Positions 56,975-64,000 of a DNA stretch of 64,000 bases are shown here, one piece after another. Source of the DNA: Amycolatopsis sp. WQ 127309 (GTDB taxonomy: Bacteria; Actinomycetota; Actinomycetes; Mycobacteriales; Pseudonocardiaceae); NCBI RefSeq assembly GCF_023023025.1, contig NZ_CP095481.1, positions 5,097,001 to 5,161,000 of the forward strand, written 5' to 3'. Each line of letters opens with the position of its first letter. The first letter of the stretch is position 1. The notes below the pieces were generated by a model. That model had not been told where the DNA came from and searched no databases. It was given only the letters and a program-made list of their open reading frames with translations. The position numbers and the translations under genes were made by a program.

Positions 56975-57922
56975 ATGGCGGTCACACAGCAGGTTCCGGT
57001 TCATCCGCAAGCGGGTTTCTTCGGCTCGGGCCCGTATCCCGAGCACCGGGCGCGGGTCGTGGTCATCGCGGTCCTCGCCGGGTTCGCGTTGACGGCGCTC
57101 TGGTCGGCACCGTTCGTCGACTCCGTCATCGGCGACAGCGTCGCCAACACGCTGCTCGGCTACGACGCGAAGGCCACCCCGATCGGCGGTGTGCTGGCCG
57201 GGACGCTGTTCGCGTTCGTCTCCGGGCTCGCCGGCTCGTTCACCGCCTGCAACATCGCCGCGTTCGGCGCGGTCGCGCCGCTGGTCGGCGGCGAGGCGGG
57301 CGGGAAACGGCGGTTCGCGACGACGCTCAAGCCGCTCGGCTGGATCGCGGCGGGCATGCTCACCGTGTCGATCGTCTACGGCGTGATCGTCGCGCTCGTC
57401 GGCACCCGGATGCCGCAGTTCGACACCGCGCCGGCCACCGGGCTGACGCCGCGCAGCATCCAGTCGATGGTCGCCTTCGGCGTCGTCGGCCTGGTGTTCC
57501 TGGTGCTGGGCCTGGCTTCGGTGGGCGTGATCGGCAACCCGATCGGCGCGCTGACCCGGCGGCACCCGGCCGCACCGCTGGTCCTGATGGGCGCGCTGAT
57601 CGGCGGGTTCCTCATCGGCCGGCCCTACCCGCTGTTCCGGATCATGTTCCGCAGCGCCGCCGAGCAGCACAACGTCTTCTACGGCGCCGCCGCGTTCGCC
57701 CTGCAGTCGCTCGGCAACATCGTGATCATGGGCGTGCTGTTCCTGATCCTGACGCACGCGACGGGCGGGCGCGTGCAGCGCTGGCTGGCCGCGAAGCCGG
57801 GCCGCATCGCCGCCGTGACGGGCGCGGCGCTGCTCGTCGGCGGCACGTTCACGCTGCTCTACTGGGACGTGCGCGTGCTCGGCCGGCTCGGGATCATCTG
57901 GTTCCCGACGGTCAGCTGGTAG
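56975..57922 (+). CDS. Polytopic membrane protein of unknown function
   Basis: A 315-residue protein with seven or eight membrane segments. A segment GSFTACNIAAFGAV (about 88-101) recalls the CcdA/DsbD-type SFTPC motif but has only one Cys, so thiol transport is doubtful. The end RLGIIWFPTVSW is hydrophobic. GGAGGGTG lies 10 bases before the ATG. The 3' end overlaps the convergent anti-sigma-like gene. Confidence 0.7.
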   Translation: MAVTQQVPVHPQAGFFGSGPYPEHRARVVVIAVLAGFALTALWSAPFVDSVIGDSVANTLLGYDAKATPIGGVLAGTLFAFVSGLAGSFTACNIAAFGAVAPLVGGEAGGKRRFATTLKPLGWIAAGMLTVSIVYGVIVALVGTRMPQFDTAPATGLTPRSIQSMVAFGVVGLVFLVLGLASVGVIGNPIGALTRRHPAAPLVLMGALIGGFLIGRPYPLFRIMFRSAAEQHNVFYGAAAFALQSLGNIVIMGVLFLILTHATGGRVQRWLAAKPGRIAAVTGAALLVGGTFTLLYWDVRVLGRLGIIWFPTVSW

Positions 57923-58892
57923 GCCGCCCGAGCCAGCGGTAGTCGGGCGAAGGGTCGAGCTGGACGCCGTCCGCGACGGCGACCAGCACGGCCTCCGGCT
58001 GCGGTCCGGTCACCGTCAGCCAGCGCCCGGACGGCAGCCGGACCGCGACCAGTGCGGCTTCGCCGGGCTTCGGCGCCGAGTAGAACCCGGGGCCGCCGCG
58101 TACGGAAATGCTCGCGGCGCCGCCGATCCCGGGCGAGCCGGCGCCGACGGCGGCCGTCACGGCCGGGACCGACGGGCGGGCCGGGTCGGCCGCCGTCAGC
58201 TCGGTGCTCGCGTCGTCCGGGCCGGTGCCCCGGACGGCGGCCGAGCGTTCGGTGAGCCCGGCCGGCAGCGGCCCGAACCGCAGCTCGCCGCGGACGCCGA
58301 CCGGGGTCGCGTCGACCGACTCGGCGATCCGCTGAGCGACCGCGCGGGCGTCCGGCACCCCGCCGACCCGGGCGGTGAGCACGTGGCCGGCGTCGGCGGT
58401 CCAGGTGAGCAGGGCGGCGGTGCTGGTGTCGCCGGTGATCATGGCGATCCGGCCGTGCACGATGGTCTGGTCCTGGGCCGACGCGATCTTCGGCACGGGC
58501 CCCGACCACTCGGGGTCGGCCGTCGAATACGCCGAGAGCGTGATCTCCGCCGGCCCGGCGAACCACCGGCGGACCTGCGGAGCAAGGCCCGGGCCGCCCT
58601 CGCGGTGCTGCTCGGTGAAGCCGTCGGGCAGCCAGCCGGGGGTGTAGCCGAGCACCGGGCGGCCCGCCGCCGGCTCGAGGTCCGGCGTCCTCGTGAGCAC
58701 CTGCGTGCCGACGAAGACCCCGGCCACCAGCAGCACCACGGCGGCGGCCACCAGCGTCAGCCGCGCGACCGGGCGACGGCGCCGGGCGTCCGCGAGCGCG
58801 TCCCGGACCGCGTGGCCGTCCGGCGCGCGGGCGGCGAGGCGGTCGAGGCTCTCCCGGATCAGCGTCTCGGTCTCGTGGTCGCTGCGGGTCAT
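57912..58892 (-). CDS. Membrane-anchored partner of the ECF sigma factor
   Basis: A 326-residue protein with a cytoplasmic N-terminus of about 45 residues, one transmembrane helix (about 45-66) and a large extracytoplasmic domain with Gly-rich strands. It lacks the zinc anti-sigma (HxxxCxxC) motif. The ATGA overlap with the sigma gene suggests an anti-sigma or sensor role. Confidence 0.75.
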   Translation of the reverse strand: MTRSDHETETLIRESLDRLAARAPDGHAVRDALADARRRRPVARLTLVAAAVVLLVAGVFVGTQVLTRTPDLEPAAGRPVLGYTPGWLPDGFTEQHREGGPGLAPQVRRWFAGPAEITLSAYSTADPEWSGPVPKIASAQDQTIVHGRIAMITGDTSTAALLTWTADAGHVLTARVGGVPDARAVAQRIAESVDATPVGVRGELRFGPLPAGLTERSAAVRGTGPDDASTELTAADPARPSVPAVTAAVGAGSPGIGGAASISVRGGPGFYSAPKPGEAALVAVRLPSGRWLTVTGPQPEAVLVAVADGVQLDPSPDYRWLGRPTS

Positions 58893-59386
58893 TCGGGGGC
58901 TCCGGTGGTCAGGGGCGCGGGGTGGGGTGCTTCCCGGAGGGTGGTCAGGGCACGGGAGATCTGGCTGCGCACGGTGGAGGTGCCGCACCGCAGGACGGCG
59001 GCGATCTCGGCGTCCGAGTAGTCCTCGTAGTAGCGCAGCACGACCGCGGCGCGCTGCTTGCGGGGGAGCGTGGCGAGCAGGGCGAGCATCGCGTCCCGCT
59101 CGTCGTAGGCGGTGGCGGGGTCGGCTCCGGGCGGGGACAGCGCGTCGAGGACCTCGTGGCTGCTCGGCACCATCCGCCGCACGGCCCGGCGGCGCCACGA
59201 CAGGTACTCGTTGGTGACCATCTTGCGGACGTACGTCGGCGGGGCGTCGATGCCGTCCCAGCGCTGCTGCGCGCGCAGCAGGACGTCCTGGACGATGTCC
59301 TGCGCGAGGTGCGGGTCGTTCGTCAGGACGGTCGCGTAGCGGAGCAGCCCGTCCAGCCGCTCCGCCACGAACTCTTCGAAGCCCAC
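58889..59386 (-). CDS. ECF sigma factor, SigE family of actinomycetes
   Basis: The 165-residue protein has sigma region 2 (about 10-75, with DIVQDVLLRAQQRW) and region 4 (about 100-155, with LPRKQRAAVVLRYYEDYSDAEI and a helix-turn-helix). The size and LLRYATVLTND start match the SigE-like ECF group common in actinomycetes. GTG 59386 start. Its regulon is unknown. Confidence 0.9.
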   Translation of the reverse strand: MGFEEFVAERLDGLLRYATVLTNDPHLAQDIVQDVLLRAQQRWDGIDAPPTYVRKMVTNEYLSWRRRAVRRMVPSSHEVLDALSPPGADPATAYDERDAMLALLATLPRKQRAAVVLRYYEDYSDAEIAAVLRCGTSTVRSQISRALTTLREAPHPAPLTTGAPE

Positions 59387-59680
59387 GTACGTCCCTTCGC
59401 CCGCCTGTCACCTTCATGGACGTCCGGGACGGCCGAGTTGATGCACGCGGCCGGGAAGTTTCTTTCGTGACGGAGTTCACCGGTTCGGCCCAGTTCGCGA
59501 GCCTTGTCCGTCACCGAGCGGTAGATGACGGGCGGTTCGGTCTGGCTGCGTCGCGGTCGTTCACGAGTCCGGGTGAGTGTCGGCTCCGCTGCGTTCCCAG
59601 CCGTCGGCGGTGCCGGGGATCGCCTCGGAAAACCTGTCGGTGGGCCGTGCTTTCCTGAACCGGACAGATCGGAGGGGGAG

Positions 59681-61309
59681 ATGACGGCGGGGAAGCAGCG
59701 GGCGGCTCTGGCCGTCTCGGCGGTGCTCGTGGCGGCGTTCGTGGCCGGCCCGTTCGCGCTGGTCGTGGGCGTGATCTGGGGGCTGGTGCGGTTCGGCCGC
59801 GGCTACACGCGGCGGTTCACGGCCGAGCAGGTGCGGGAGGGCCCGGGGTTCCGGTACCACCTGGCTTCGTTCGGGGTGCTCTACCTCGTGCCCATCGGCG
59901 TGGCGGCGACGGCGTACTTCCTGCTGTCGGCGTACCTGCGGTGGTTCGGCGACACGTCGGGCGTCGGCTGGCTGATCTCACTGCAGCGGTTCTTCGAGAC
60001 GGTGTCGCGGTTCTTCTCGGACCACCTGAAACTGAGCGAGTTCTCGGTGTTCGCCGTGCTGATCGGCGTCTACCTGCTGACCTGCCTGCTGCTCGCCCGC
60101 CGGGACGCCGGGCCGTGGCGCGGGCGGACCGCAGCCGGGCTGGGGCGGGCCGCGGACTTCTACACGAAGTACAGCGGCCCGGCGGCCGCCGGCCTGGCCA
60201 CGCTCGCCGCGCTGACGCTGTTCGGCATGCAGGTGGGCGTGCCGGCCACGGACCTGCAGGTGAAGTTCAAGGTGGCGCAGCAGGGCTACGCCGAGGTGAC
60301 GAAGAAGCTCGAGGCGGGCCTGACCGAACGCGTCGCCGGCAAGCTCTACGACAAGGTCCAGGCGGCGTTCCCGCAGTCCTACCGGGACGCGCTCGCCGCG
60401 CGGGCCACGCAGCTGCCGAACCTGCTCGACACCGCGCGGAGCAGCGCCGCGAGCGCCAAGCCGTACGACGTGAGCCTGCCCGCGGTCGACGACGCCGTCC
60501 GCGCGGAGACCGTGAGCGAGGAGAAGGCCGCGGGGATCGGGCCGGAGCTGCGGGTCGAGGCCACCGGCCGGGCGACGCCCGGCGAGGTGACGCCGGAGCA
60601 GGTCGAAGCCGCGCGGGCGGTCGTCGACGCGCGGCCGGCCGAGCCGGGCATCGACCTGGTCGCCGACAGCCGGAAGAAGGTGACGCTGCAGGTCGAAAAG
60701 GTGGCCACCGAACGGATCGCGGCGCTCACGAAACCGGTGACGGACGCCGTCCCGTTCCTGGACCCGCTGGTGCAGGCGTTCGTCGAGGCGGCGGACAGGG
60801 GCCTGCAAGACCGGCTCGCCCGGGCGTACGACCGCCTGGCCGAGCTGGTGCTGCGCGCCCCGCAGGACCTCGGCGCGGCGGTCGACCGCGAGGCCGCGGA
60901 CCTGGTCCGGCAGACGGACATCGCCAAGCCGGTCGCGCACGCCACGCCGCGCGCGGAGGACCTGGCGCGCACGTTCGCCACGACCGTCTCGGCGCTGCGG
61001 GACGCCCCGGTCCAGCTGGACCGGAAGGTCACGGAGGTGATCGAGGCGCGGCGGCCACCGCCGGAGTACGACCCGTCAGGCAAGCTGAAGCTCACCCTGC
61101 CGGACATCGAGGCACTGCGGCTGCCACCGCCGGAGTACTACAGCCTGCGGTACCCGTACGACTACGGCCTGGGCAGCTACGGAACGCGCGACTACGGCCT
61201 GCACGGCTACACCCCGCCGGACACGTTCCGGGTGCCCCCGGAGATCGCCCGGGTACCCCGGATCGCGCCACCACCACGGGTGAGCATGCCGCGGATCTTC
61301 GTCTGGTGA
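59681..61309 (+). CDS. Large membrane protein with Tyr-rich C-terminal tail
   Basis: A 542-residue protein with about four membrane segments (9-35, 60-85, 118-137 and 165-185), then a long Ala/Val/Glu-rich helical region and a C-terminal segment (about 480-510) with ten or more Tyr among Gly and Pro (PYDYGLGSYGTRDYGLHGY). I recognise no family. ATG 59681 follows GGAGGGGGAG. Repeated Tyr-Gly units hint at self-association. Confidence 0.7.
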   Translation: MTAGKQRAALAVSAVLVAAFVAGPFALVVGVIWGLVRFGRGYTRRFTAEQVREGPGFRYHLASFGVLYLVPIGVAATAYFLLSAYLRWFGDTSGVGWLISLQRFFETVSRFFSDHLKLSEFSVFAVLIGVYLLTCLLLARRDAGPWRGRTAAGLGRAADFYTKYSGPAAAGLATLAALTLFGMQVGVPATDLQVKFKVAQQGYAEVTKKLEAGLTERVAGKLYDKVQAAFPQSYRDALAARATQLPNLLDTARSSAASAKPYDVSLPAVDDAVRAETVSEEKAAGIGPELRVEATGRATPGEVTPEQVEAARAVVDARPAEPGIDLVADSRKKVTLQVEKVATERIAALTKPVTDAVPFLDPLVQAFVEAADRGLQDRLARAYDRLAELVLRAPQDLGAAVDREAADLVRQTDIAKPVAHATPRAEDLARTFATTVSALRDAPVQLDRKVTEVIEARRPPPEYDPSGKLKLTLPDIEALRLPPPEYYSLRYPYDYGLGSYGTRDYGLHGYTPPDTFRVPPEIARVPRIAPPPRVSMPRIFVW

Positions 61310-61388
61310 CGACGGCGGTCGTGGGTGTCCAGGAGGGGCGGAACCCTCACGGTCGGCCGCCGGGAGCAGTCCGCGCACCCGAGGCGAG

Positions 61389-61997
61389 CTAGCCGGATCG
61401 GGTGGCCGGGCCCTGACCGCCGGGTGCCGGGTCGAGGTAGTACTGCGCGACCGGGGCGAGCAGGGCGACCAGCTCCTCGTCGTCCGCGTCGGCCAGCGGG
61501 GGGAGTTTGATCACGTAGCGCAGCAGTGCGACGCCGATCATCTGCGCGGCGATCCCGGTGACGCGCACCGGCGGCACGTCGAGCGCCTTGGCGACCTCGG
61601 CCAGCACCGTGCGCTCGATGAACTGGCGCATCATGAGCGCGACCTGCTCGTTCGTCGCCGCGGCGCGCAGCATCGCGAGGAACGGCGTCCGCCCCTCCGG
61701 CGCGGCCCAGAGCGCCAGGAAGGCGCGCACCAGCCGTTCGCCCACGCCCGAGCGCGGACCCGTGAGGATCGCCGGGACCAGTGAAGCCGGGTTCACCGGC
61801 AGGTTCATCGACGCCGCGAAAAGCTGCTGCTTGCTGCCGAAGAAGTGGTGCAGCAGTGCCGCGTTCACCCCGGCGTCGGCGGCGATCCCGCGGACCGTCG
61901 CGCCGTCGTACCCCAGCTCCGCGAACCGGTGCCGGGCCGCGTCGAGGATCTTCTCCCGCGTCTCCGTCCGCCCCGGCCGCCGCCCCGCCTGTGCCAT
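61389..61997 (-). CDS. TetR-family regulator
   Basis: The 202-residue protein has a TetR helix-turn-helix (about 33-58, with [21 protein letters not shown]) and a conventional helical C-terminal domain with [11 protein letters not shown]. It lies divergently from hisF, 38 bases away. A local target is not evident. Confidence 0.88.
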   Translation of the reverse strand: MAQAGRRPGRTETREKILDAARHRFAELGYDGATVRGIAADAGVNAALLHHFFGSKQQLFAASMNLPVNPASLVPAILTGPRSGVGERLVRAFLALWAAPEGRTPFLAMLRAAATNEQVALMMRQFIERTVLAEVAKALDVPPVRVTGIAAQMIGVALLRYVIKLPPLADADDEELVALLAPVAQYYLDPAPGGQGPATRSG

Positions 61998-62022
61998 TGC
62001 CCGAGCTTAGAACGCCCTTGAC

Positions 62023-62028
62023 TACGCT
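62023..62028 (+). promoter_or_regulatory. -10 box of hisF (leaderless)
   Basis: TACGCT ends 7 bases before ATG 62036, and TTGAC lies just upstream. No ribosome binding site is present. Confidence 0.58.
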
Positions 62029-62035
62029 TGCGGTC

Positions 62036-62809
62036 ATGTCTGTCGCGGTGCGGGTGATCCCCTGTCTCGACGTCGACGCGGGCCGGGTCGTGAAGGGCGT
62101 CAACTTCGCCGGCCTCCGCGACGCCGGCGATCCCGTCGAGCTGGCCCGGCGTTATGACGCCGAGGGCGCCGACGAACTGACGTTCCTCGACGTCACGGCG
62201 TCCTCGGGCGACCGCGAGACCACCTACGACGTCGTCCGCCGGACCGCCGAGCAGGTGTTCATCCCGCTGACCGTCGGCGGCGGCGTCCGCAGCAACGACG
62301 ACGTCAACCGGCTGCTGCGCACCGGCGCGGACAAGGTGAGCATCAACACCGCCGCGATCGCCCGGCCGGAGTTCCTCCACGAGGCCTCGCGCCGGTTCGG
62401 CGCCCAGTGCATCGTGCTGTCGGTCGACGCGCGCCGCGTGCCCGAAGGCGGCGAAGCGACGCCGTCCGGCTTCGAGGTCACCACCCACGGCGGGCGCCGC
62501 GGCACCGGCGTCGACGCCGTCGAGTGGGCCGCGCGCGGTGAGGAGCTCGGCGTCGGCGAGATCCTGCTGAACTCGATGGACGCCGACGGCACCAAGAACG
62601 GCTTCGACCTCGAGCTGATCGACCTGGTCCGCAAGGCCGTGCGGGTGCCGGTGATCGCCAGCGGGGGAGCGGGGGCCCTGGAGCACTTCCTGCCCGCGGT
62701 GCGTTCCGGTGCGGACGCGGTGCTCGCCGCCAGCGTGTTCCACTTCGGACAGTTGAAGATCGGCGAGGTCAAGACCGCGCTGCGCGACGGCGGGGTGGAG
62801 GTCCGATGA
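62036..62809 (+). CDS. hisF: Imidazole glycerol phosphate synthase, cyclase subunit
   Basis: The 257-residue TIM barrel makes imidazole glycerol phosphate and AICAR with ammonia from HisH. It begins [20 protein letters not shown] and has the conserved [13 protein letters not shown] and [11 protein letters not shown] segments. It starts a four-gene overlapping unit: hisF, a membrane protein, hisI and a DUF1304 protein. Confidence 0.96.
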   Translation: MSVAVRVIPCLDVDAGRVVKGVNFAGLRDAGDPVELARRYDAEGADELTFLDVTASSGDRETTYDVVRRTAEQVFIPLTVGGGVRSNDDVNRLLRTGADKVSINTAAIARPEFLHEASRRFGAQCIVLSVDARRVPEGGEATPSGFEVTTHGGRRGTGVDAVEWAARGEELGVGEILLNSMDADGTKNGFDLELIDLVRKAVRVPVIASGGAGALEHFLPAVRSGADAVLAASVFHFGQLKIGEVKTALRDGGVEVR

Positions 62810-63183
62810 AGTCCTGGCGCGCACCCGTCGAGGTCAAGGTCGTCGCCGCCCTGCTGATCGGCCTGCCGGTGGCGTGGGCCCTGCTCGACCTGATCCCCGT
62901 GCTGAGCGCGGGCTCGAGCCTGGCCATCTACCGGACGCCCGCGCTCGCCCTGATCCTCGGCGGTGTCGTGACCACCGGGCTGGCGGTGAAGATGGGCAGC
63001 GCCCGGATCGGCGGCCTGGTCGTCACCGTGGTGTTCGCCCTGCTGCACGCGTTCCTGCTGCTGGGCGCCGAACTGTGGTTCAACAAGGTGTTCTCCGGCC
63101 TGTCCTTCTTCGGCTACGGCTACGCGTTCGTCCTGTTGAACTCCATGCCGCTCAAGCGGCACCTGCTGGGAGCCGGAGCATGA
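62806..63183 (+). CDS. Four-helix membrane protein inserted between hisF and hisI
   Basis: A 125-residue protein with four hydrophobic segments (about 10-32, 42-60, 65-85 and 95-115) and no known motif. It overlaps hisF by 4 bases and hisI by 4 bases, so it is translated with them. A link to histidine synthesis is not obvious; it may simply ride in the operon. Confidence 0.8.
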   Translation: MKSWRAPVEVKVVAALLIGLPVAWALLDLIPVLSAGSSLAIYRTPALALILGGVVTTGLAVKMGSARIGGLVVTVVFALLHAFLLLGAELWFNKVFSGLSFFGYGYAFVLLNSMPLKRHLLGAGA

Positions 63184-63545
63184 ACCTCGACGCGGGCGTC
63201 TCGGCGCGCCTCAAGCGCAACGCCGACGGCCTGATCGCCGCGGTCGTCGTCGAACACGCCACCTCGGACGTGCTGATGATGGCCTGGATGAACGACGACG
63301 CCCTCGCGGCGACCCTGTCCACCCGCCGGGGCACGTACTTCTCCCGCAGCCGGCAGAAGCTGTGGGTCAAGGGCGAGACGTCCGGGCACTACCAGCACGT
63401 CCGCGAGGTCCGCATCGACTGCGACGGCGACACCGTCCTGCTGCGCGTCGACCAGACCGGCCCCGCCTGCCACACCGGCACCCACACCTGTTTCGACACC
63501 GGGGAGCGCCTGCTCCTGGCCGACGAGAAAGAGCACACCGCGTGA
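63180..63545 (+). CDS. hisI: Phosphoribosyl-AMP cyclohydrolase
   Basis: It opens the purine ring of PR-AMP. The 121-residue enzyme has [11 protein letters not shown], the metal site in [13 protein letters not shown] and the conserved Cys pair in [16 protein letters not shown] and GTGA overlaps link it to both neighbours. hisE is not fused and not in the window. Confidence 0.95.
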   Translation: MNLDAGVSARLKRNADGLIAAVVVEHATSDVLMMAWMNDDALAATLSTRRGTYFSRSRQKLWVKGETSGHYQHVREVRIDCDGDTVLLRVDQTGPACHTGTHTCFDTGERLLLADEKEHTA

Positions 63546-63904
63546 AGATCGCCGCCGACATCCTGGTCGGGCTGGTCGCCCTGATCCACGTCTACATCGT
63601 CGTCCTGGAGATGTTCCTCTGGACCACCCCGCGCGGACGCGCGGCGTTCGGGACCACCGAGGAGTTCGCCAAGGAGAGCGCGCCGCTGGCCGCGAACCAG
63701 GGGCTGTACAACGGTTTCCTGGCCCTCGCGCTGGTCTGGGGCCTGATCGCCACCGACCCCACGGGCTACCAGCTGAAGCTCTACGGCATCGTCTGCGTGA
63801 TCATCGCCGGCATCTACGGCGCGGCGACGGCGAACAAGCGGATCCTGTTCGTGCAGGTGGTGCCGGGCGTGCTGACGCTGATCGCGCTGCTGCTGGCCAG
63901 GTAA
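63542..63904 (+). CDS. DUF1304 membrane protein
   Basis: A 120-residue protein with four membrane segments and the DUF1304 pattern: [18 protein letters not shown], then [10 protein letters not shown] and a terminal helix. Function unknown. GTG 63542 overlaps the hisI stop. Confidence 0.87.
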   Translation: MKIAADILVGLVALIHVYIVVLEMFLWTTPRGRAAFGTTEEFAKESAPLAANQGLYNGFLALALVWGLIATDPTGYQLKLYGIVCVIIAGIYGAATANKRILFVQVVPGVLTLIALLLAR

Positions 63905-63948
63905 CCACCGTCCGGTCTACGCTCCGTCCCCTGGGGAAGGGGGCGGCC

Positions 63949-64000
63949 ATGGGGCTGCGGCGGGGGAGGGCGGCGCTGGTCGCCGCAAGTGTGCTGGTGG
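63949..64000 (+). CDS. Start of a probable secreted or membrane protein (truncated by window)
   Basis: Only 17 codons are visible, with a basic start (MGLRRGR) and then a hydrophobic run (AALVAASVLV) like a signal peptide. GGGGAAGGGGG precedes the ATG, and TACGCT at 63918-63923 is a likely -10 box. Confidence 0.55.
   Translation, partial: MGLRRGRAALVAASVLV

Noticed and set aside
61310..61388. Palindrome or array in the convergent gap before the TetR gene
   Set aside because: Only short, weak inverted repeats (5 bases) are visible, not comparable to the other elements.

Overview
The window is high-GC actinobacterial chromosome, most likely from the Pseudonocardiaceae (Amycolatopsis-like). 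Evidence for this is the strong GC bias at third codon positions, many GTG starts, many ATGA/GTGA start-stop overlaps, several apparently leaderless genes with a TANNNT box 5-8 bases before the start codon, an arabinosyltransferase-like cell-wall gene, and a complete type VII secretion (ESX-like) locus. The gene order bioB-bsaP-DUF2567 ... nrtR-nadABC ... hisD-hisC-hisB ... hisH-hisA ... hisF-hisI follows the arrangement known from Mycobacterium tuberculosis (Rv1589 to Rv1606), but large inserts separate the blocks. No tRNA, rRNA, CRISPR array or insertion sequence was recognised.

Layout. 1-2.5 kb: the 3' end of one beta-carbonic-anhydrase gene and a complete SulP-transporter/carbonic-anhydrase fusion. 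2.6-7.2 kb: biotin genes bioD, bioB, bsaP, then a DUF2567 membrane protein, an M48 metalloprotease and a LON-domain protein. 7.2-11.5 kb: nrtR divergent from nadABC, with an inverted-repeat operator between them. 11.6-17.2 kb: a mycosin-like protein that has lost its catalytic residues, and a leftward operon of WXG100-like, PPE-like and hydrolase type VII substrates. 17.6-22.9 kb: accessory genes (acyl-AMP ligase, nucleotidyltransferase, secreted trypsin, a frameshifted small gene, an AftB-like membrane enzyme). 23.0-36.6 kb: the secretion core (eccC, three large WXG100-type proteins, a DUF1795-like protein, a YbaB-like protein, eccD, eccE, eccB) and two tandem LuxR-type response regulators. 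36.7-41.5 kb: a nitrilase, hisDCB, an MBL-fold hydrolase and a small membrane protein. 41.6-51.6 kb: an MMPL exporter with its TetR regulator and a four-site operator array, kptA, soxR with a split transketolase, a lower-GC islet, NUDIX and NIPSNAP proteins and an acyl-CoA dehydrogenase. 51.8-64 kb: a secreted protein, hisH-hisA, an ABC exporter, an ECF sigma factor with a membrane partner, a TetR regulator, and hisF-(membrane protein)-hisI-DUF1304.

The most unusual signals are outside the genes. Two arrays (12783-12965 and 44591-44953) repeat an ACGCGAG core at an almost exact 21-base period, with freely diverging DNA between cores, and each fills the gap between convergent genes. Five long intergenic palindromes with arms of 22-29 bases sit at the ends of transcription units, and several share core sequence. 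Of the six convergent gene pairs separated by more than 60 bases, five carry one of these two elements.

The type VII locus has its own points of interest: a mycosin with Asp, His, Ser and oxyanion Asn all replaced; YxxxD export motifs in four substrates; and an effector-like gene coupled to a gene for a DUF1795-like protein. All calls come from reading the sequence alone. No database search, alignment or structure prediction was run.
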